Shown here one piece after another: positions 51,867 to 64,000 of a stretch of DNA of 64,000 nucleotides (position 1 is the first letter of the stretch; every line of letters begins with the position of its first letter). Origin of the DNA: Onchocerca lupi. Its lineage: Eukaryota > Nematoda > Chromadorea > Rhabditida > Onchocercidae. The stretch spans positions 62,001-126,000 of the forward strand of contig JAOVVO010000121.1 in NCBI GenBank assembly GCA_028564675.1. The letters run 5' to 3'. Under the pieces are notes generated by a model. It had not been told where the DNA came from. It made no database searches and saw only the letters and a list, made by a program, of their open reading frames with translations. Made by a program: the position numbers and the translations under genes.

Positions 51867-54800
51867 CCTACAGGACCATTATTCAGAACAATAAGCAACG
51901 ATAGTATAAATCTCTACACGTAGTTGATTTAGCAAATCGAATTTGTTTTCAACTGCTTCCATTAGTAAAAAAGATTTTTTTAATCACTTCGTTCCATTAT
52001 CAACTTTTCATCTCTTAACCACTATGTTATGCAGTGTTGCTACAATTATACGAATTATTTACAGCAATTTTTAACAACTTGTGACACATCATTTAACAAA
52101 ATCTTACTCATTTCTGGAATTATTTTAGCCGCCTAATTAAGGGCGACTTTGTTAAATCCTATCATCTTTGAAAGTTCAGGACGATTCAGGACAATCTTGT
52201 CAAATTCGATTATCTTCGAAAGCGTTTAGCTTATTCCGTAAGTGAATGCTTAACAGTAAAGCAGTCCTGAATTTTAAATTGTATGTTACAGTGAACGATC
52301 GAAGGCTTAGATTTTAAGTGTCAAGAAATAAGATGCTTATTTCTGATTATTCATGTTATTTGTATTTCCTTTAATTATCAGTAAATCATTCATAGTTATT
52401 GCAAAAAAAAAGTTTTTCTGTAACAGGAATTTTTAATAACATTGGAGTTATTAGAAACTTTTAAAAGCAGAAAGCTCATGCAAATTATAAGGACCGACGT
52501 TTTCGAAATCTAACAAAACAAAGTTTAAATATGAAAAAAATACTAATTTTAACTAGAAATATCAAATTTGAATAATTAAAAGTTTTCTAAAAGTTTGGTT
52601 TTTTTTTTTCAATATAATAAGCAATTTTAAGTTTCTTTGCTTTTAAAGACCATCCTCTTCATAAACCAAATGACTTCTTCCGTAACATTATGCTTATTGA
52701 AGCTGCATATTCATCTTTTTTGAAATGGTTTCACTTCACTTTTTTTTGCCATTTTCACGATCGCAATGATATGGTAAATTGACATCAATTTAATTTTCCT
52801 ATGCTTTTTTGTTGCTGATGCTACTACCTTAGTAGTTGTCCGAGCTGCTAGGGGTGGTGGTGATAACTGCTGTAATAGACGGGATTAAAATAATCATTTT
52901 TAGTAATAAAATCATTCCTATAAGTTTGATTCATTTTTCTAAAAACAAGAACATAATCATAAAAGTTGGGTATTCAATACAGAAGATATTATTTAATGGA
53001 AGTATTTCTAATGAATTTGAGATGCTTTTGTTAAAAGTGCTGTTACGTTTGCATGAACTTTGACATTATGCAATTAAAATGGTATTCACTTATGCTGATA
53101 AATTGAAAGTTTCTGATTCGAGCGGTCTATCCATTTGTCTATCACTCAGTAAAGAATTTTATTTTCTTCATAACCAGAATGAACTTCTAGAACTTCCAAA
53201 GACTACTTAGTTTGTATTCCTGTATTTGGATTTCTACATAAATTCTGAACCATCGTCAATTTCGAAATGTTCGAAATTCCTCAGATATTGTCCGAGCTTT
53301 TAAAAACGTGAAAATATCTAACATGCTTTCACTTTAGAATTTAATAGTTTGCAATCATCCATGAGAAGTAACACAGGCTCTGTTTTCATCTCGATAACCG
53401 TTCGAAATTATAACAAAACTAATCTGGTCCTCACATGATACATGAGAGCAAAAACTAGAATTTCTGTAGAAGTATCTGAAAATCCTAAAAATAAAACTCT
53501 GGTCTGTTGATTTCAAAAAAATTGACCTAGTTTTTGCTTCATGAATTCAGTATTTAATTCAAACAAACTGCATTTTTTACTCGATATCGTTTACTTGTGA
53601 GATATTTGTTGAAAGACCAGAATTATTTTGTCATACATTGCAGAGAACAAGATTTTAAGAATAGTTGCTGATATTGTTATTCTCAACCAGCATCTGCTTT
53701 TACTTAATAAACTGTCACTTTTCACTGTTATCCAACCTCTGATTTTCGTCACATGCATGAAGATCAAAGGCTGAAATACAAATATACACTCAAGAACAAT
53801 TTCTACTTGTTAACTACATGATAAATGCAAGTCTTTTTCAAATTTTAACATGGAAAATTAAATTTAAGAATCATTTGGACCGCGAAATAATAGCATAATT
53901 ATTAAAAATAGCGTCACTGGCGAAAAAACAATTAGAAAAAATAAATGAACTTTGGAGTTAATTGAAGCCGGTCAACTTTTCTTCATGAACTATTACTGAT
54001 ATGGGATTAAACATTATTTAGTCGATCATACATGATAACATCAAAATTCCACTATGCAAATCCTTCTCAGATTCATGATACATATGGTATTCCCATTTAT
54101 TTGCTTGTGTGTTCTTGCTGTCAGAGTAAACGTTCGACAATTTTCTGGAATTGAATTTTAAAGGGCTAGTGAATTGTTCTAAATGGTTGCATAACTCTGC
54201 GCAAATTTAGTCAACTTTTAAATTGACACTAATATTATCCTAAAAAAAAACACTTATATGTAAAATTAGAAATAATGTCATAATTATCGCACTTTTTTCA
54301 GCCTGAAAAACTTTAGCAGTACTTCAGCAATACAACAAGATTCTTAAATTTACCAATACACTAACATTTTTTTTGACATTTCGTTCTGATTTGATCTAAT
54401 CTCTATACGACTGACGGATTCATGATCAAAGACATTTCGAAAAGACATGGGATAACAAACTTTCCTTTCTGAATTTTTTTAAGACGATAAAATCAACTAA
54501 TTAGAAGTATAGGCGATGAAATAGGGGAAACACATAACTTGTCGCTTGAAAAAAGCTGCAGCTCCCGATGATTATAGTTCGAAAAATCCAATTTTAGTTT
54601 TTGTAAATTAGGATTTGAAAGTGAGTTTTTTGTTTGTTTTGTGTAAGTAACAACTAATTCCATTTCAGACATAAAAGAGACGAAAAAAGAACAGAAATGA
54701 AGATCATCTTTTGGGAATAAAATGAAAGTGTATGTTTGATTAGCCATATAGTGCCTATCTGCTGCCCACTGCTCAGTTTCGTCAAAAAGGGAAGACAGAA

Positions 54801-56150
54801 ACTTGTTCAAACTTGTGAGATTTTTTAATTGAGTTATTGTTCCAAGTCGATTTCAAGCTGGCTTCAGGAAAACGAAGTAGATTTGAAGCTTATGATAGAT
54901 AAAAGGTGAGTCCATCTTAGAAAGAATTGCCAGTGCGATGATTACTTCACAAAAGTGTTTTGACGGCAGCAATTTCATTGGGTCAACAAAAAATATTTGA
55001 TTTGCTTTATTCTTTCGACCTATTGGGAAGCTTATTCCTTATTCATGAGTTCAGTTTTAAATGAAGCAATAGGCTTCAATACTTTCACAAATTATTTGAT
55101 GTCAACAGATCTTTTTCTCCAACTATAAGTTGCATAAAACTGCTGATGTCCTCATTCAAATGTTATAATGATTTTCTACGTTGGAACATATATAATGATT
55201 CAATAGTAGAATGAATAGAATGGATTTTTTTCTGTGTTGATAATGTATAATTTCCATTTTGTAAGGGACATTGTGATGACTGCCGAATTGGAAATAACTA
55301 AGATTAGAGAGATCAATCAAGCTTTTAAATTGGAGCAAAAAATTTTTAGAAAATTATATCCAAAAAATTTTTGCGCTTCTTTCTGTAGTCGGTGGAGGAG
55401 AGCAAATGCGAACCAATGACGAGATTTTTAGCGACAAATGTCAAGATCTCTTCGTTTCAAACAAATTCGAAAAAGTTTTACCAATTTTGGATTTTCGATC
55501 TCATTTTTTCTGCCCTCTTATTTTTTTCATTGTTGGTTCCTTTATTTAAAATTTTATCAAATTTTAAGGGATTCTTTTATCTCAAAGCATTTTTTCCTGA
55601 CAATCGTCAAATCTTGAAAAAAGAATTCTTGAAGGCTTTTGGCCGTTTCTGGATTCCGTTAGCACCGAATTTTTCCTCAAATGACCAGATTTTAGTCTTT
55701 CATTTGATTTCTTTATTATCCATAAATTAGGCGAACTGTTGATAAGCGAAAATTATCCCCAGTAATATCTCCAAGAAATTCAGCTTAAATTTAAATTAAA
55801 CCCTTAAAGTGATGCAGTGTTCGTATTAATGCGTAGTTTAAGAGAAACCTTCGAAACAAACCAAAAACAGTAAATTTAAATAACAAATAGTGGAATCGTC
55901 TGATGCTTATTGTAATAGGAAATGAAAAGTGGAAGGGATAAATTAAATATGCAATAGTGTCATTTCTTTAGCCATAACGGTAAAAAATTTTAATCTTTTA
56001 TTAAAAATTTTTTGTTGAAATCTTTAAAAAATTTTGATTTCTTCTAATCTTTTTCTTTCTTTTTTTTTGCATAAATAGTTGTAAAATATTGTCAATATAT
56101 CGTCATGGACGGGAAAACGGCGTGACATTTACGAATGCGCTTTATAATCA

Positions 56151-56259
56151 AATATATAATATGTTAATTAATCTATAGCCAATTAGAAGATTTGTCTGCC
56201 TACTAATATATAATGTGTTAATTAATCTATAGTCCAATTAGTAGAGAGACAAATCTTCT
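56151..56259. repeat. Direct repeat with nested inverted repeat
   Basis: A segment of about 36 bases containing TTAATTAATCTATAG (56151-56186) is repeated at 56205-56241 with few changes. A 13-base segment, AGAAGATTTGTCT (56186-56198), recurs inverted at 56247-56259. The layout looks like a small palindromic insertion or rearrangement. Confidence 0.8.
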
Positions 56260-58317
56260 TAGAACAACACATCCAGAAACAAAATTTTGCAAGAGCAAGC
56301 AGTTTTCACTTTAAAATGCCAATTCAACGGTTTTTTATTTGTATGCACCCGCCAACTGATACCATTCAGTTGACAATTTATTGACTTAAATTACTTTTCA
56401 TAATCAATAGCGCACAAGACCCGATTTAAACGTAATGGTTCAATAGTCCTTTAGTTGTTTATGCTTCATCATCCACTGCTGATCGATAATTAATTAACAA
56501 TGCTTCACATAGTTTTTACACTTTATTTCCCATTATTTTCTGACTTTGTTTATTCTTGCCACGCTTATTTTAAATACCACTCATTCAACTATCTTTCAAC
56601 TATTCAACATTAAACACTTCATTTTTTCAGCTCTTAGAACCTTCTCTATTACTTTAAATTTATAAATTTACGTAGCTACGAGTGAATTAAATGATTTAGC
56701 TTGCATATTTTTGCCTCATTTCATTGAAAAAAATTGATTGAAAGCTAACAAATTTTGAAATACTAAAAGTCATATATCAATTACAGCAGAAGATTATAGA
56801 TGCTTTTATCATATCGAATTGCTATTATTCATTCAAATTACTTTCTTAAAATTTGAGAATCATCAATCTTAAAAACTTGAGAATAAGAAATACGTTCCTG
56901 TCAATTGGCATGAAGTAACTCATTTTGAATTACAACATAGTTTGCCAGAATTTGAAACCTACTTGCAAAAGTAACCTAATAACGATATAAAATGATTTTT
57001 CAATAATCACAGTCTCAGGAATATAATTGATCCTGTAAACTCAACTTTGCGGAAAAGATGCAAAAAGGGTGATAGAAAGATTGCATGAAAAAGTTTGTCT
57101 TACCTGAAACAATTTTTTTCATACAGACTTGATTCATCTTCCGAAAGGAAAATATTAAGCTAGATCTTATCTCAATCACAGGATTTGTTTTTCGTATTAG
57201 TTCCAGGTAACATTACTCTTTTTTAATTTAAAATCAAAGAATACAGATTACCTTTCTTCATGCGTTTCCGAATGCATTTTAATTGGATTCATCAAAACAA
57301 GTTGCGGCTTAAATATATACCTCTTATTTGAGCGCAAATTCTGCAATTTTTAAGCCTGCTATTGACGATGAAACCAGATTAATATCTAGCTCATATTGTT
57401 TTAAACTTTAGATGATAGAATTGAATGTAAACTGCATTGAGATGATATAACTGAGATGCGCAGTGTGCTGAATTGTTTTCAAATTTGAATAAGGTAATAG
57501 GTGTCGATGAGCATTGTGTTACAAACTACTTATTTGTAACCCTGTACTATCCAAACTTGTCAGCTTTCGTTGCGAAAATATTTTGGCTTTCAAACAACGC
57601 ATTTTATTCAGATCGAAGTACAATCTAGAGTACTCTCACTTTCAAACTCCAGTCTAGTCCTTAGCCTTCCTGTCATAATTCCTTGATTCATATTTCATTT
57701 CAACTTCAGTTTCTGAAATATTTTTCAACTGGAAAAATAAAATTTTTTAGTGATCTTAGAAAGTATCGAAAGAACAAAATATTAGAGGTGGCCAAAACAT
57801 CAACCTCTAGAAAACGACACCTGCCGTCTAATCAATTATCTTAAACCTGATTTAATCTGTTAGTAGAGATAATTAGAAATCCCAAATGAGGCTTCGAGCC
57901 TTAAACTGTATCATTCTGTCTTTCTGCACTAAACTAATGTTGAATTTGTTCTAAGCTTATTAACAAATTCTCTGATTTTGTTTTCTTTTCTAAATCCAAA
58001 ATATGTTGAGAGCATTTATGTACTAATTTTTGAAAAAGTTGATTTGAAACTTTGACCAAATGGTAATCAACAAGAATTTCGAGTGAAATTTCTTAATTTT
58101 GAGATTTAGGAGGGTAGCTTAAAAAGTGTCATTCAGATGTCTACTTTGATTAAAGTTCTGCGATTGTTGAGTGGACAGAGATCGAACTGATCATCGAGTT
58201 GCTGGTGAATGAATGAATATAAACCATGTTGTAAAATAGGCAGGAAAGAGGAGAGTTAGCAGTTGGTTTGGTTTAAACCCAGGCATTTGGCCCTCTAAGC
58301 GACAGGAAGGAAGGAAG

Positions 58318-58356
58318 CACCACACCACACTACACCACACCACACCACACCACGCC
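58318..58356. repeat. CCACA pentanucleotide repeat
   Basis: A run of imperfect CCACA units, followed within 50 bases by a short GCT/GTT triplet run (about 58405-58430). These account for the Cys/Trp/Val and Ala-rich parts of a minus-strand open frame here, which was not called. Confidence 0.9.
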
Positions 58357-61300
58357 ACCGCAGATATCCATTTTATTCCAGCATTTTGGTTAGCATATCG
58401 TGCCTCTGCTGCTGCTGTTGCTGCTGTTGTACTTATCGTCAACCTCTACAACTTTCCACGAATTGACCCTTTCACCTTTCCCTACTTCCCTAATTTTGAT
58501 TCTCCTCGGTCCAGCCTCTTTCTTCTCCTACCCAATCCTGAATTGCTTATTTACTACTCATTTTCTTTCTGCTCTTATGTGCTAAAATGTCTTACAAAAA
58601 TTCTCATTCACTTTAGATTTTATCACCCAAATTACCTTATCATATTATCAACATTGATTCTTCAACGTATTATCCTATCACTCTCATCTTGATTTGTTTA
58701 TTTCATATTTTTAATCTGATGATTCTAGAATTGCTTTCAATTCCCATACATTCAGAGTTCCGATTCTAGAATTTCGATTTTTTTAGAATTATGTCAGAAA
58801 TCAAACTTTAAATTCATAAAATTTCGAAATCTTAAACTGCTTGTGCAATTTTTAATCAATTTTCGTAATTCCTTCGGATAATAGTCTTGGCAGAAATTTT
58901 CGTGACTGAGAATATTGAAAAAACACTATCACTAAATAGATTAGATGCAAGAATTTTAGGAATTAGCAGCTGATTGATTTGATTATTGCTTGAATAGTAT
59001 TATACCTTGATGTTTTTATTTATCAACCTATTGTAATGAAAAGTGTAGGGACGACAAACAAAAGAACAGTGAAAATCTGGAAATTAAAAAACTCAATAAG
59101 CATATTACCAGTTCACCCACCATTTATGCTGCTACTTTTATTTAAAGCTGTGAAAGAAGTGAAAAAATAGCAGACAGAGTCAGTAGAAGAGAATAGCGAT
59201 GGCTTTTGCAACTCTATTGTTCATCTTCGAATCTTCATGGTGAAATAATTAAATTTAAAACTATCATGAATTCACTCGTTTCCATCCTTCGCTCTTTTTC
59301 TGTGCCTTCTGATAGTTCCGACACTTGCACTTTTGACCCAGAAAATAGCCCTCTTCTTTGTCCATTTTTTTCACGGTCTTCTGCTTCTTCACCCGCATTT
59401 CTAAGCTTGCAGTCAAGTCATCAGTAAACAAATTATCGAACAAAACAGCGCTTCATACTTCATATCTAAAATCACTAATCAGAGTTCCGCTGGCTATATC
59501 CACTTATGTTTTCCCTACTTATCTGCGTTCTCTTTTTTGTTTATTTCTTTTAATTTTTTGAAGACCAGTGAAGCTGTTTATATTTGGTTTCATTGGTCTT
59601 CTGAATTTCTCGGAAAGATGGTTTATGCAGCCAGCTGAACGACCGCTTCCTTGTTCTCAGGTATCGTTCTTCTTCTACTTGCTGCTGAGATAGGCATAAC
59701 CGTCCGGATTTATTTTCCTTCCTGACTGTAATGATGTTGTTGTCTGAAATAGAAAATTAGTTAAAATTTGGACGCAACAGAAAGCTTATAAAGTGGAATG
59801 ATCCCTTAAACAAAATCGCGCAATTTTTTAATATTTGTAATATGATCTGTTGAAATAGGTATTTGTGAGTTTCGTGACTTTTTCAGCAAGTTCAAAGTTC
59901 AACGTAAAAGTTGAACTTCCTCTAAACCATTTTTCTTCGAAGAATTGAATATTTTGCGATAAAGAAGGCAATTTTTAATCTCATTCTTAAGTATATAGAT
60001 CTGATTTCTTTTCTGGCTTCAAAATTTTCAGAATTTCTGAGCTAAAAGAAATACATTCATCTGATGTCAGTTATTTTGCCGATATGACAAATCATCCTTT
60101 TCTCACTACATCTTTTTTCACTTCCAAAGAATTCATTTCCTTTGTCAAATTTGTGCGATTTTAGACAACCTATGCTCTCTATAAAAATTTATCAAGAAAA
60201 GTTCATAGAAATTGAAAACAATTTTTACATAACTTCAGAAACTGGAGAGAGGTATTACAGCTTCAGAAATTGAGAGCTATTTAATTTCGACGATTGCGAA
60301 TAACAATATGCCAATCAGTTGTCGTATGAGACAACTTTAACATTAAAATGTTATCGATCAGATTTTCATTTCGGTATTACTTAATTTTCGCTTTTTGACA
60401 TCATCCAGGGATATTTCCTGGGACAGATTTTCATTGTTAATTATACTGCCTTTTCATTGTCATGTCATTTTTCTTAAAAAAATTGTTTAATTTCATGGAT
60501 TTGCTTGTCCCGTGATTCGTGCTTTTTTTACTCATGTCAAATATGCTTATTTTTGCTAAACAAAGATTTGTGAGTTGGAAGCTTTCGAAATCTAGACTGC
60601 TTTAAGTTTAGAGAAGTGCAATTCATATAAAAATATCAACAGGGTTTAAATCGGGCAAAAAATTCTGAAACTTTTATTTTCCGTTCGAGAAAGGATATAA
60701 TGGAGAAGATTGGCTATGTCAGCGCTGACTTTCCATTGGCAAAAGCTCATCCCTTCCGCCTGCCCATTATTCATTGATCTGTCTATTTTATAGCTTCTTT
60801 TGGCATTTTGCGACTTTCTCAAGTTGCTAATTGCTTTCCGCCGACAAGTGGTTCGATTTTCTCAGTAAGCAAACACACACGTAGAAATATATATACATCC
60901 ACTAACACATGCTCAGAATACCCAACAACATCACTAAAAAGAAAAGATACCGTTCACTTTTAGTCAAACCAAATTTCTCTCTTTTTATTCTTTTCAAAAG
61001 ATCGGATGAAGTTCCAAATTGTCTCGAACAATATGATTCGCAGTATGACATTTCGATACAAATTTGTCGGACAGTTTGATACTTAAAAATTTATTCAAGT
61101 GATCAATTTTATTCGAGGAAATCATTTTAAATAAATGTTTGTAACCTGAATTATTCCTGCACATTGTATTATGTGGATATTAAGCGGTAATTGGATTTTG
61201 ATTTTGTCGACCGTTTTGTAATGCATGTGTAACAACGTCAATCAACTAATATAAAACAGACGAGTTGGCTTCCATGACATATTTAAATCTAGATGCCAGT

Positions 61301-62014
61301 ATTAGTGATATTTTTTTTTTTCTGCCTGGACTAATTTCATCACGATGATTAGCCAGCTTTTTCAAGTGATTTTGAGCATAAAAATCGATAATAATTTACA
61401 TCATTTAATTTGTACAATAAAACTCGAGGTTATATGGATTTGACAAGTTGAATTTACTTCAATAATGATAATTTATCAATAACCCTAAAAGAGAAGAATT
61501 AAATCGAAAAATTCAAGAAGAATTCTTGAAATCCCCTACAGTTTTTTTATTTTCAAGCAGTACTTTAGAATTAGCTTTCCTTTGCAACACAGTTTATTCC
61601 AGATTTTAACTTGATTTCATTCCTTTTTTTTTGATTTGATTTTTTCACAACTGTTTTGATTTATTTCGATGTTGGTTTAAGCTAATGTCGTTTAGTATCC
61701 ATCCTTGTCCTCGACTAACGGAAATTCTTTCTTTTTCAGTAATTTCGCTCGATTCCAGCTTTTGGAAGTCTGCTGAAATATTTGGGAAATATCTTTGAAC
61801 ATTTTGCTATCAGTTAAACGTTCCGCATTGTTGAGCTTCGATGGTCTATTACAACATATTGTTGACTTAACGATGGATTTCAAATCATGTCTTTTACTCT
61901 TCCTTCTGATATGTTTCTTCACTTTTGTGAGAACTTTTCACATGCGGTAATGATTTAAATTCCCAAATGATTTTTTCTAAATAAGCAAGTTAGTTTTCGA
62001 AATCCGAAAGATAC

Positions 62015-62051
62015 TGTGCCCACATCATTTATATGAATAGATGTGGGTACA
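62015..62051. repeat. 12-bp near-perfect hairpin
   Basis: TGTGCCCACATC and GATGTGGGTACA are inverted repeats at 11 of 12 positions, separated by a 13-base loop. Confidence 0.8.
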
Positions 62052-64000
62052 AAATGATTATGACCAGTAATCATAAAAATCAAGGTAGTGAAATGAGATG
62101 ACAATGGAACTGTAAAGTGTAATAACCCAGAATGTCATCTGTTGGTTTTGCATAGTATTATTTGCACTTTTTAATAATTCCCAAATGACCCAACTGTTTA
62201 ATTAACTTGCTGCTTTAAAACATCCAAGCAGATGTTCATCGATTCGTTCTCTATCCGACCCATTTACCGCTCTTTTCCTACTTTTACCGAAAACCTTCAA
62301 ATTTTCCACAGTCCTAGTTCCTTCTGCAAATTGAAAAATTACAATATCTGTCTGCTTGATGCATCAACAACAATAATATCATTCATAAACGGACGAAAGA
62401 TCAAGCTGTTCATATCGATACTCCACACAGATACCATCTGCCTCATGCAATTTTTGCGGTACATGTGATACATATGGCCTTTCTCGTACTTCCACTTATC
62501 GTGTTTCCTGAATCCTTTTATTTTAAATTCTTTATGATTTCGATGAACTTCATGCATCTCGATCTCAAAATTCTATTGATTAGAAAGTCTGGAATTTTTC
62601 TATTAATTAAAAAACAAAGAAAAGTATTGTTGGACGTTGTCTTTTAAAAAATACATAGAATAACAAAGATAATCTGGAATCAAGCGAATACATAAAGCAA
62701 ATCAAGAGACGAGTGCCGTGTTGCCTTGTGAAACATCGCCAATGCTTCGATCATGGTGATAATCGAAAAGATATGTGTTATTCTTTATTGCGACATTCCA
62801 AGTTTCTTATTTCTTTCGAAGCCTTAAATCCGTAGAAGCTCCAGATATTTTTTCCTCACTTCTTTTCCATCGCCCAGAACAGGAAAATATGGAACTGTGC
62901 CCAGCAAACTAGCATGTTTTATTGGTATAGATGAAGGGGAAACTTCCTAGCCTTCTTTTGACAACTTCGGTAAAAATTCTGAATAAAAATCCGATAGAAG
63001 CATCAATTAATTCCATTTTGGAATGAAAGCTAAGCTAGCAGAAAGTAGGTAAAGCAGGTGTAAGTTATCAGCTATAGCATATCATTTCGTTGATCGGGAA
63101 ATCTGAAAACTGCTACCTGGTTGTAATCTATTAATGCTGCAAACTTATTCTTGTCTAATTTCTTGATTTCTGAATTTTAGCTTACCCTTATGGTAAAGTT
63201 AGTTATTGGTATAACTCAGTATTTTCCATCGCATCTCGTTATCTCCCTCTCGTTCCTGACCTCCTAAGCCCAATTTTATTCCAGTTCAATCAGTTCATCT
63301 ATCTGCGACAGTTATTTGCCGGACTGCCAGAGATGCAATTCAAATAATTCCGAGATAATCGGAAAGTCCAGATGTAGAATGATCACAAGTAATCCGTTCG
63401 TGAAAGATGCTACTGAGCTAAAATGAAATGGAAATACAGAATATGCATATCCAGGATACGCTAATCATTTGTAGTGCTTATAAGTTTTGCTTATCATCGT
63501 TGCTTATCTAACTGTTCAATCTGTTAATAAGCAAACTAATGTTCTATTAGAATCGGCCGTAAAATTGTTCCCAAATTAATTTCCATCACGAATTCTTGAA
63601 AGATATTGATATCATTCTTAATCATTTAACTTGCCTACGATGGTAGTTAATCCCATGGATAATTTTTTCTAGCCATCACGAGACCTTCAGAACGAGCAGA
63701 TAATCTAACGCTTTCAAACTAAAGCTAGAATTTTGCAATATCACTGATCTTTTATCTACTTATGTAGAATAAAGTTCTAATTCTTTCGGAAATTTTTAGG
63801 ATTTGTGCTTTTAAAATTGAGCGTAATTTTAAAATTATGAAATTGAGATTGAAGAATATATGATTTAGAAAAAAAGCATTTTTTTAGAAAGAAATTAAAC
63901 CGAGGCTGAAATATGATAATGATGGAAGCGGAAGTGGAGGATGATGAGGCATTAAAGGGATAACAATTAGCGACCTATCATCACTTTTGAGAATTCTGAT

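Larger units (their letters stand above)
38149..64000. other. 26-kb gene-poor tract upstream of the zinc-finger gene
   Basis: No gene with a recognisable domain or exon chain was found on either strand. The tract alternates AT-rich DNA with GC-richer islands (about 41.0-41.12, 42.72-42.96, 45.94-46.14 and 48.98-49.02 kb), microsatellites and a few repeats listed separately. A role as regulatory DNA for the zinc-finger gene is possible, but the sequence does not show it. Confidence 0.5.

Noticed and set aside
58191..58442. 83-codon minus-strand open frame rich in Ala, Trp, Cys and Val
   Set aside because: It is produced by the CCACA and GCT repeats in this stretch.
63912..63962. Short plus-strand ORF rich in Glu and Asp near the end of the window
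   Set aside because: It is only 16 codons in GA-rich simple sequence and has no splice support.

Overview
The window reads as AT-rich genomic DNA from a nematode. Three multi-exon protein genes can be rebuilt exon by exon. Their 3' splice sites follow the nematode TTTCAG/TTTTAG style, most introns are short, and each product belongs to a family with known nematode members. Long gene-poor stretches, long homopolymer runs and decayed repeats would suit a parasitic spirurid or filarial worm better than Caenorhabditis, but the species is an inference that cannot be settled from the sequence. No rRNA, tRNA, CRISPR array or bacterial-type operon was seen.

Region by region: (1) 0.36-4.44 kb, plus strand, holds a complete TMEM30/CDC50 gene, the beta subunit of P4-ATPase lipid flippases, in nine exons. 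At least one and possibly two of its introns look like GC-AG introns. Its large first intron carries a perfect 98-bp tandem duplication and a 45-bp imperfect inverted repeat. (2) 6.05-8.95 kb, minus strand, holds an exon of an unknown acidic protein and a small two-exon unknown gene. (3) 9-20 kb is mostly featureless, apart from a transposon-like element with terminal inverted repeats and a perfect 9-bp flanking duplication (16.75-17.50 kb) and a doubtful gene-relic signal on the minus strand near 12.1-12.7 kb. (4) 20.37-22.49 kb, minus strand, holds a complete five-exon gene for a 349-residue type I membrane protein with a signal peptide, one CUB domain, one LDL-receptor class A repeat, one membrane span and a striking cysteine cluster. 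It resembles NETO/SOL-2/LEV-10 type receptor auxiliary proteins. (5) 22.5-33.4 kb shows no convincing gene, though a few exon-like open stretches occur just beyond the start of the CUB gene. (6) 33.41-37.50 kb, minus strand, holds an eight-exon gene for a 449-residue transcription factor with eight C2H2 zinc fingers. The last two fingers sit at the extreme C-terminus as in the Hunchback/Ikaros family, and all seven introns are phase 0. (7) 37.5-64 kb is a 26-kb gene-poor tract upstream of the zinc-finger gene. It contains GC-rich islands, microsatellites, a perfect 19-bp hairpin and a second copy of the transposon-like element (51.34-51.86 kb).

The three firm genes do not form a pathway: one supports membrane lipid asymmetry, one is probably a neuronal or muscle receptor accessory protein, and one is a developmental transcription factor. 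The long tract upstream of the transcription factor may hold its regulatory DNA, but that is inference. Stop-free stretches of 60-90 codons are expected by chance in DNA this AT-rich, so isolated open frames were not accepted without a domain match or matching splice sites.
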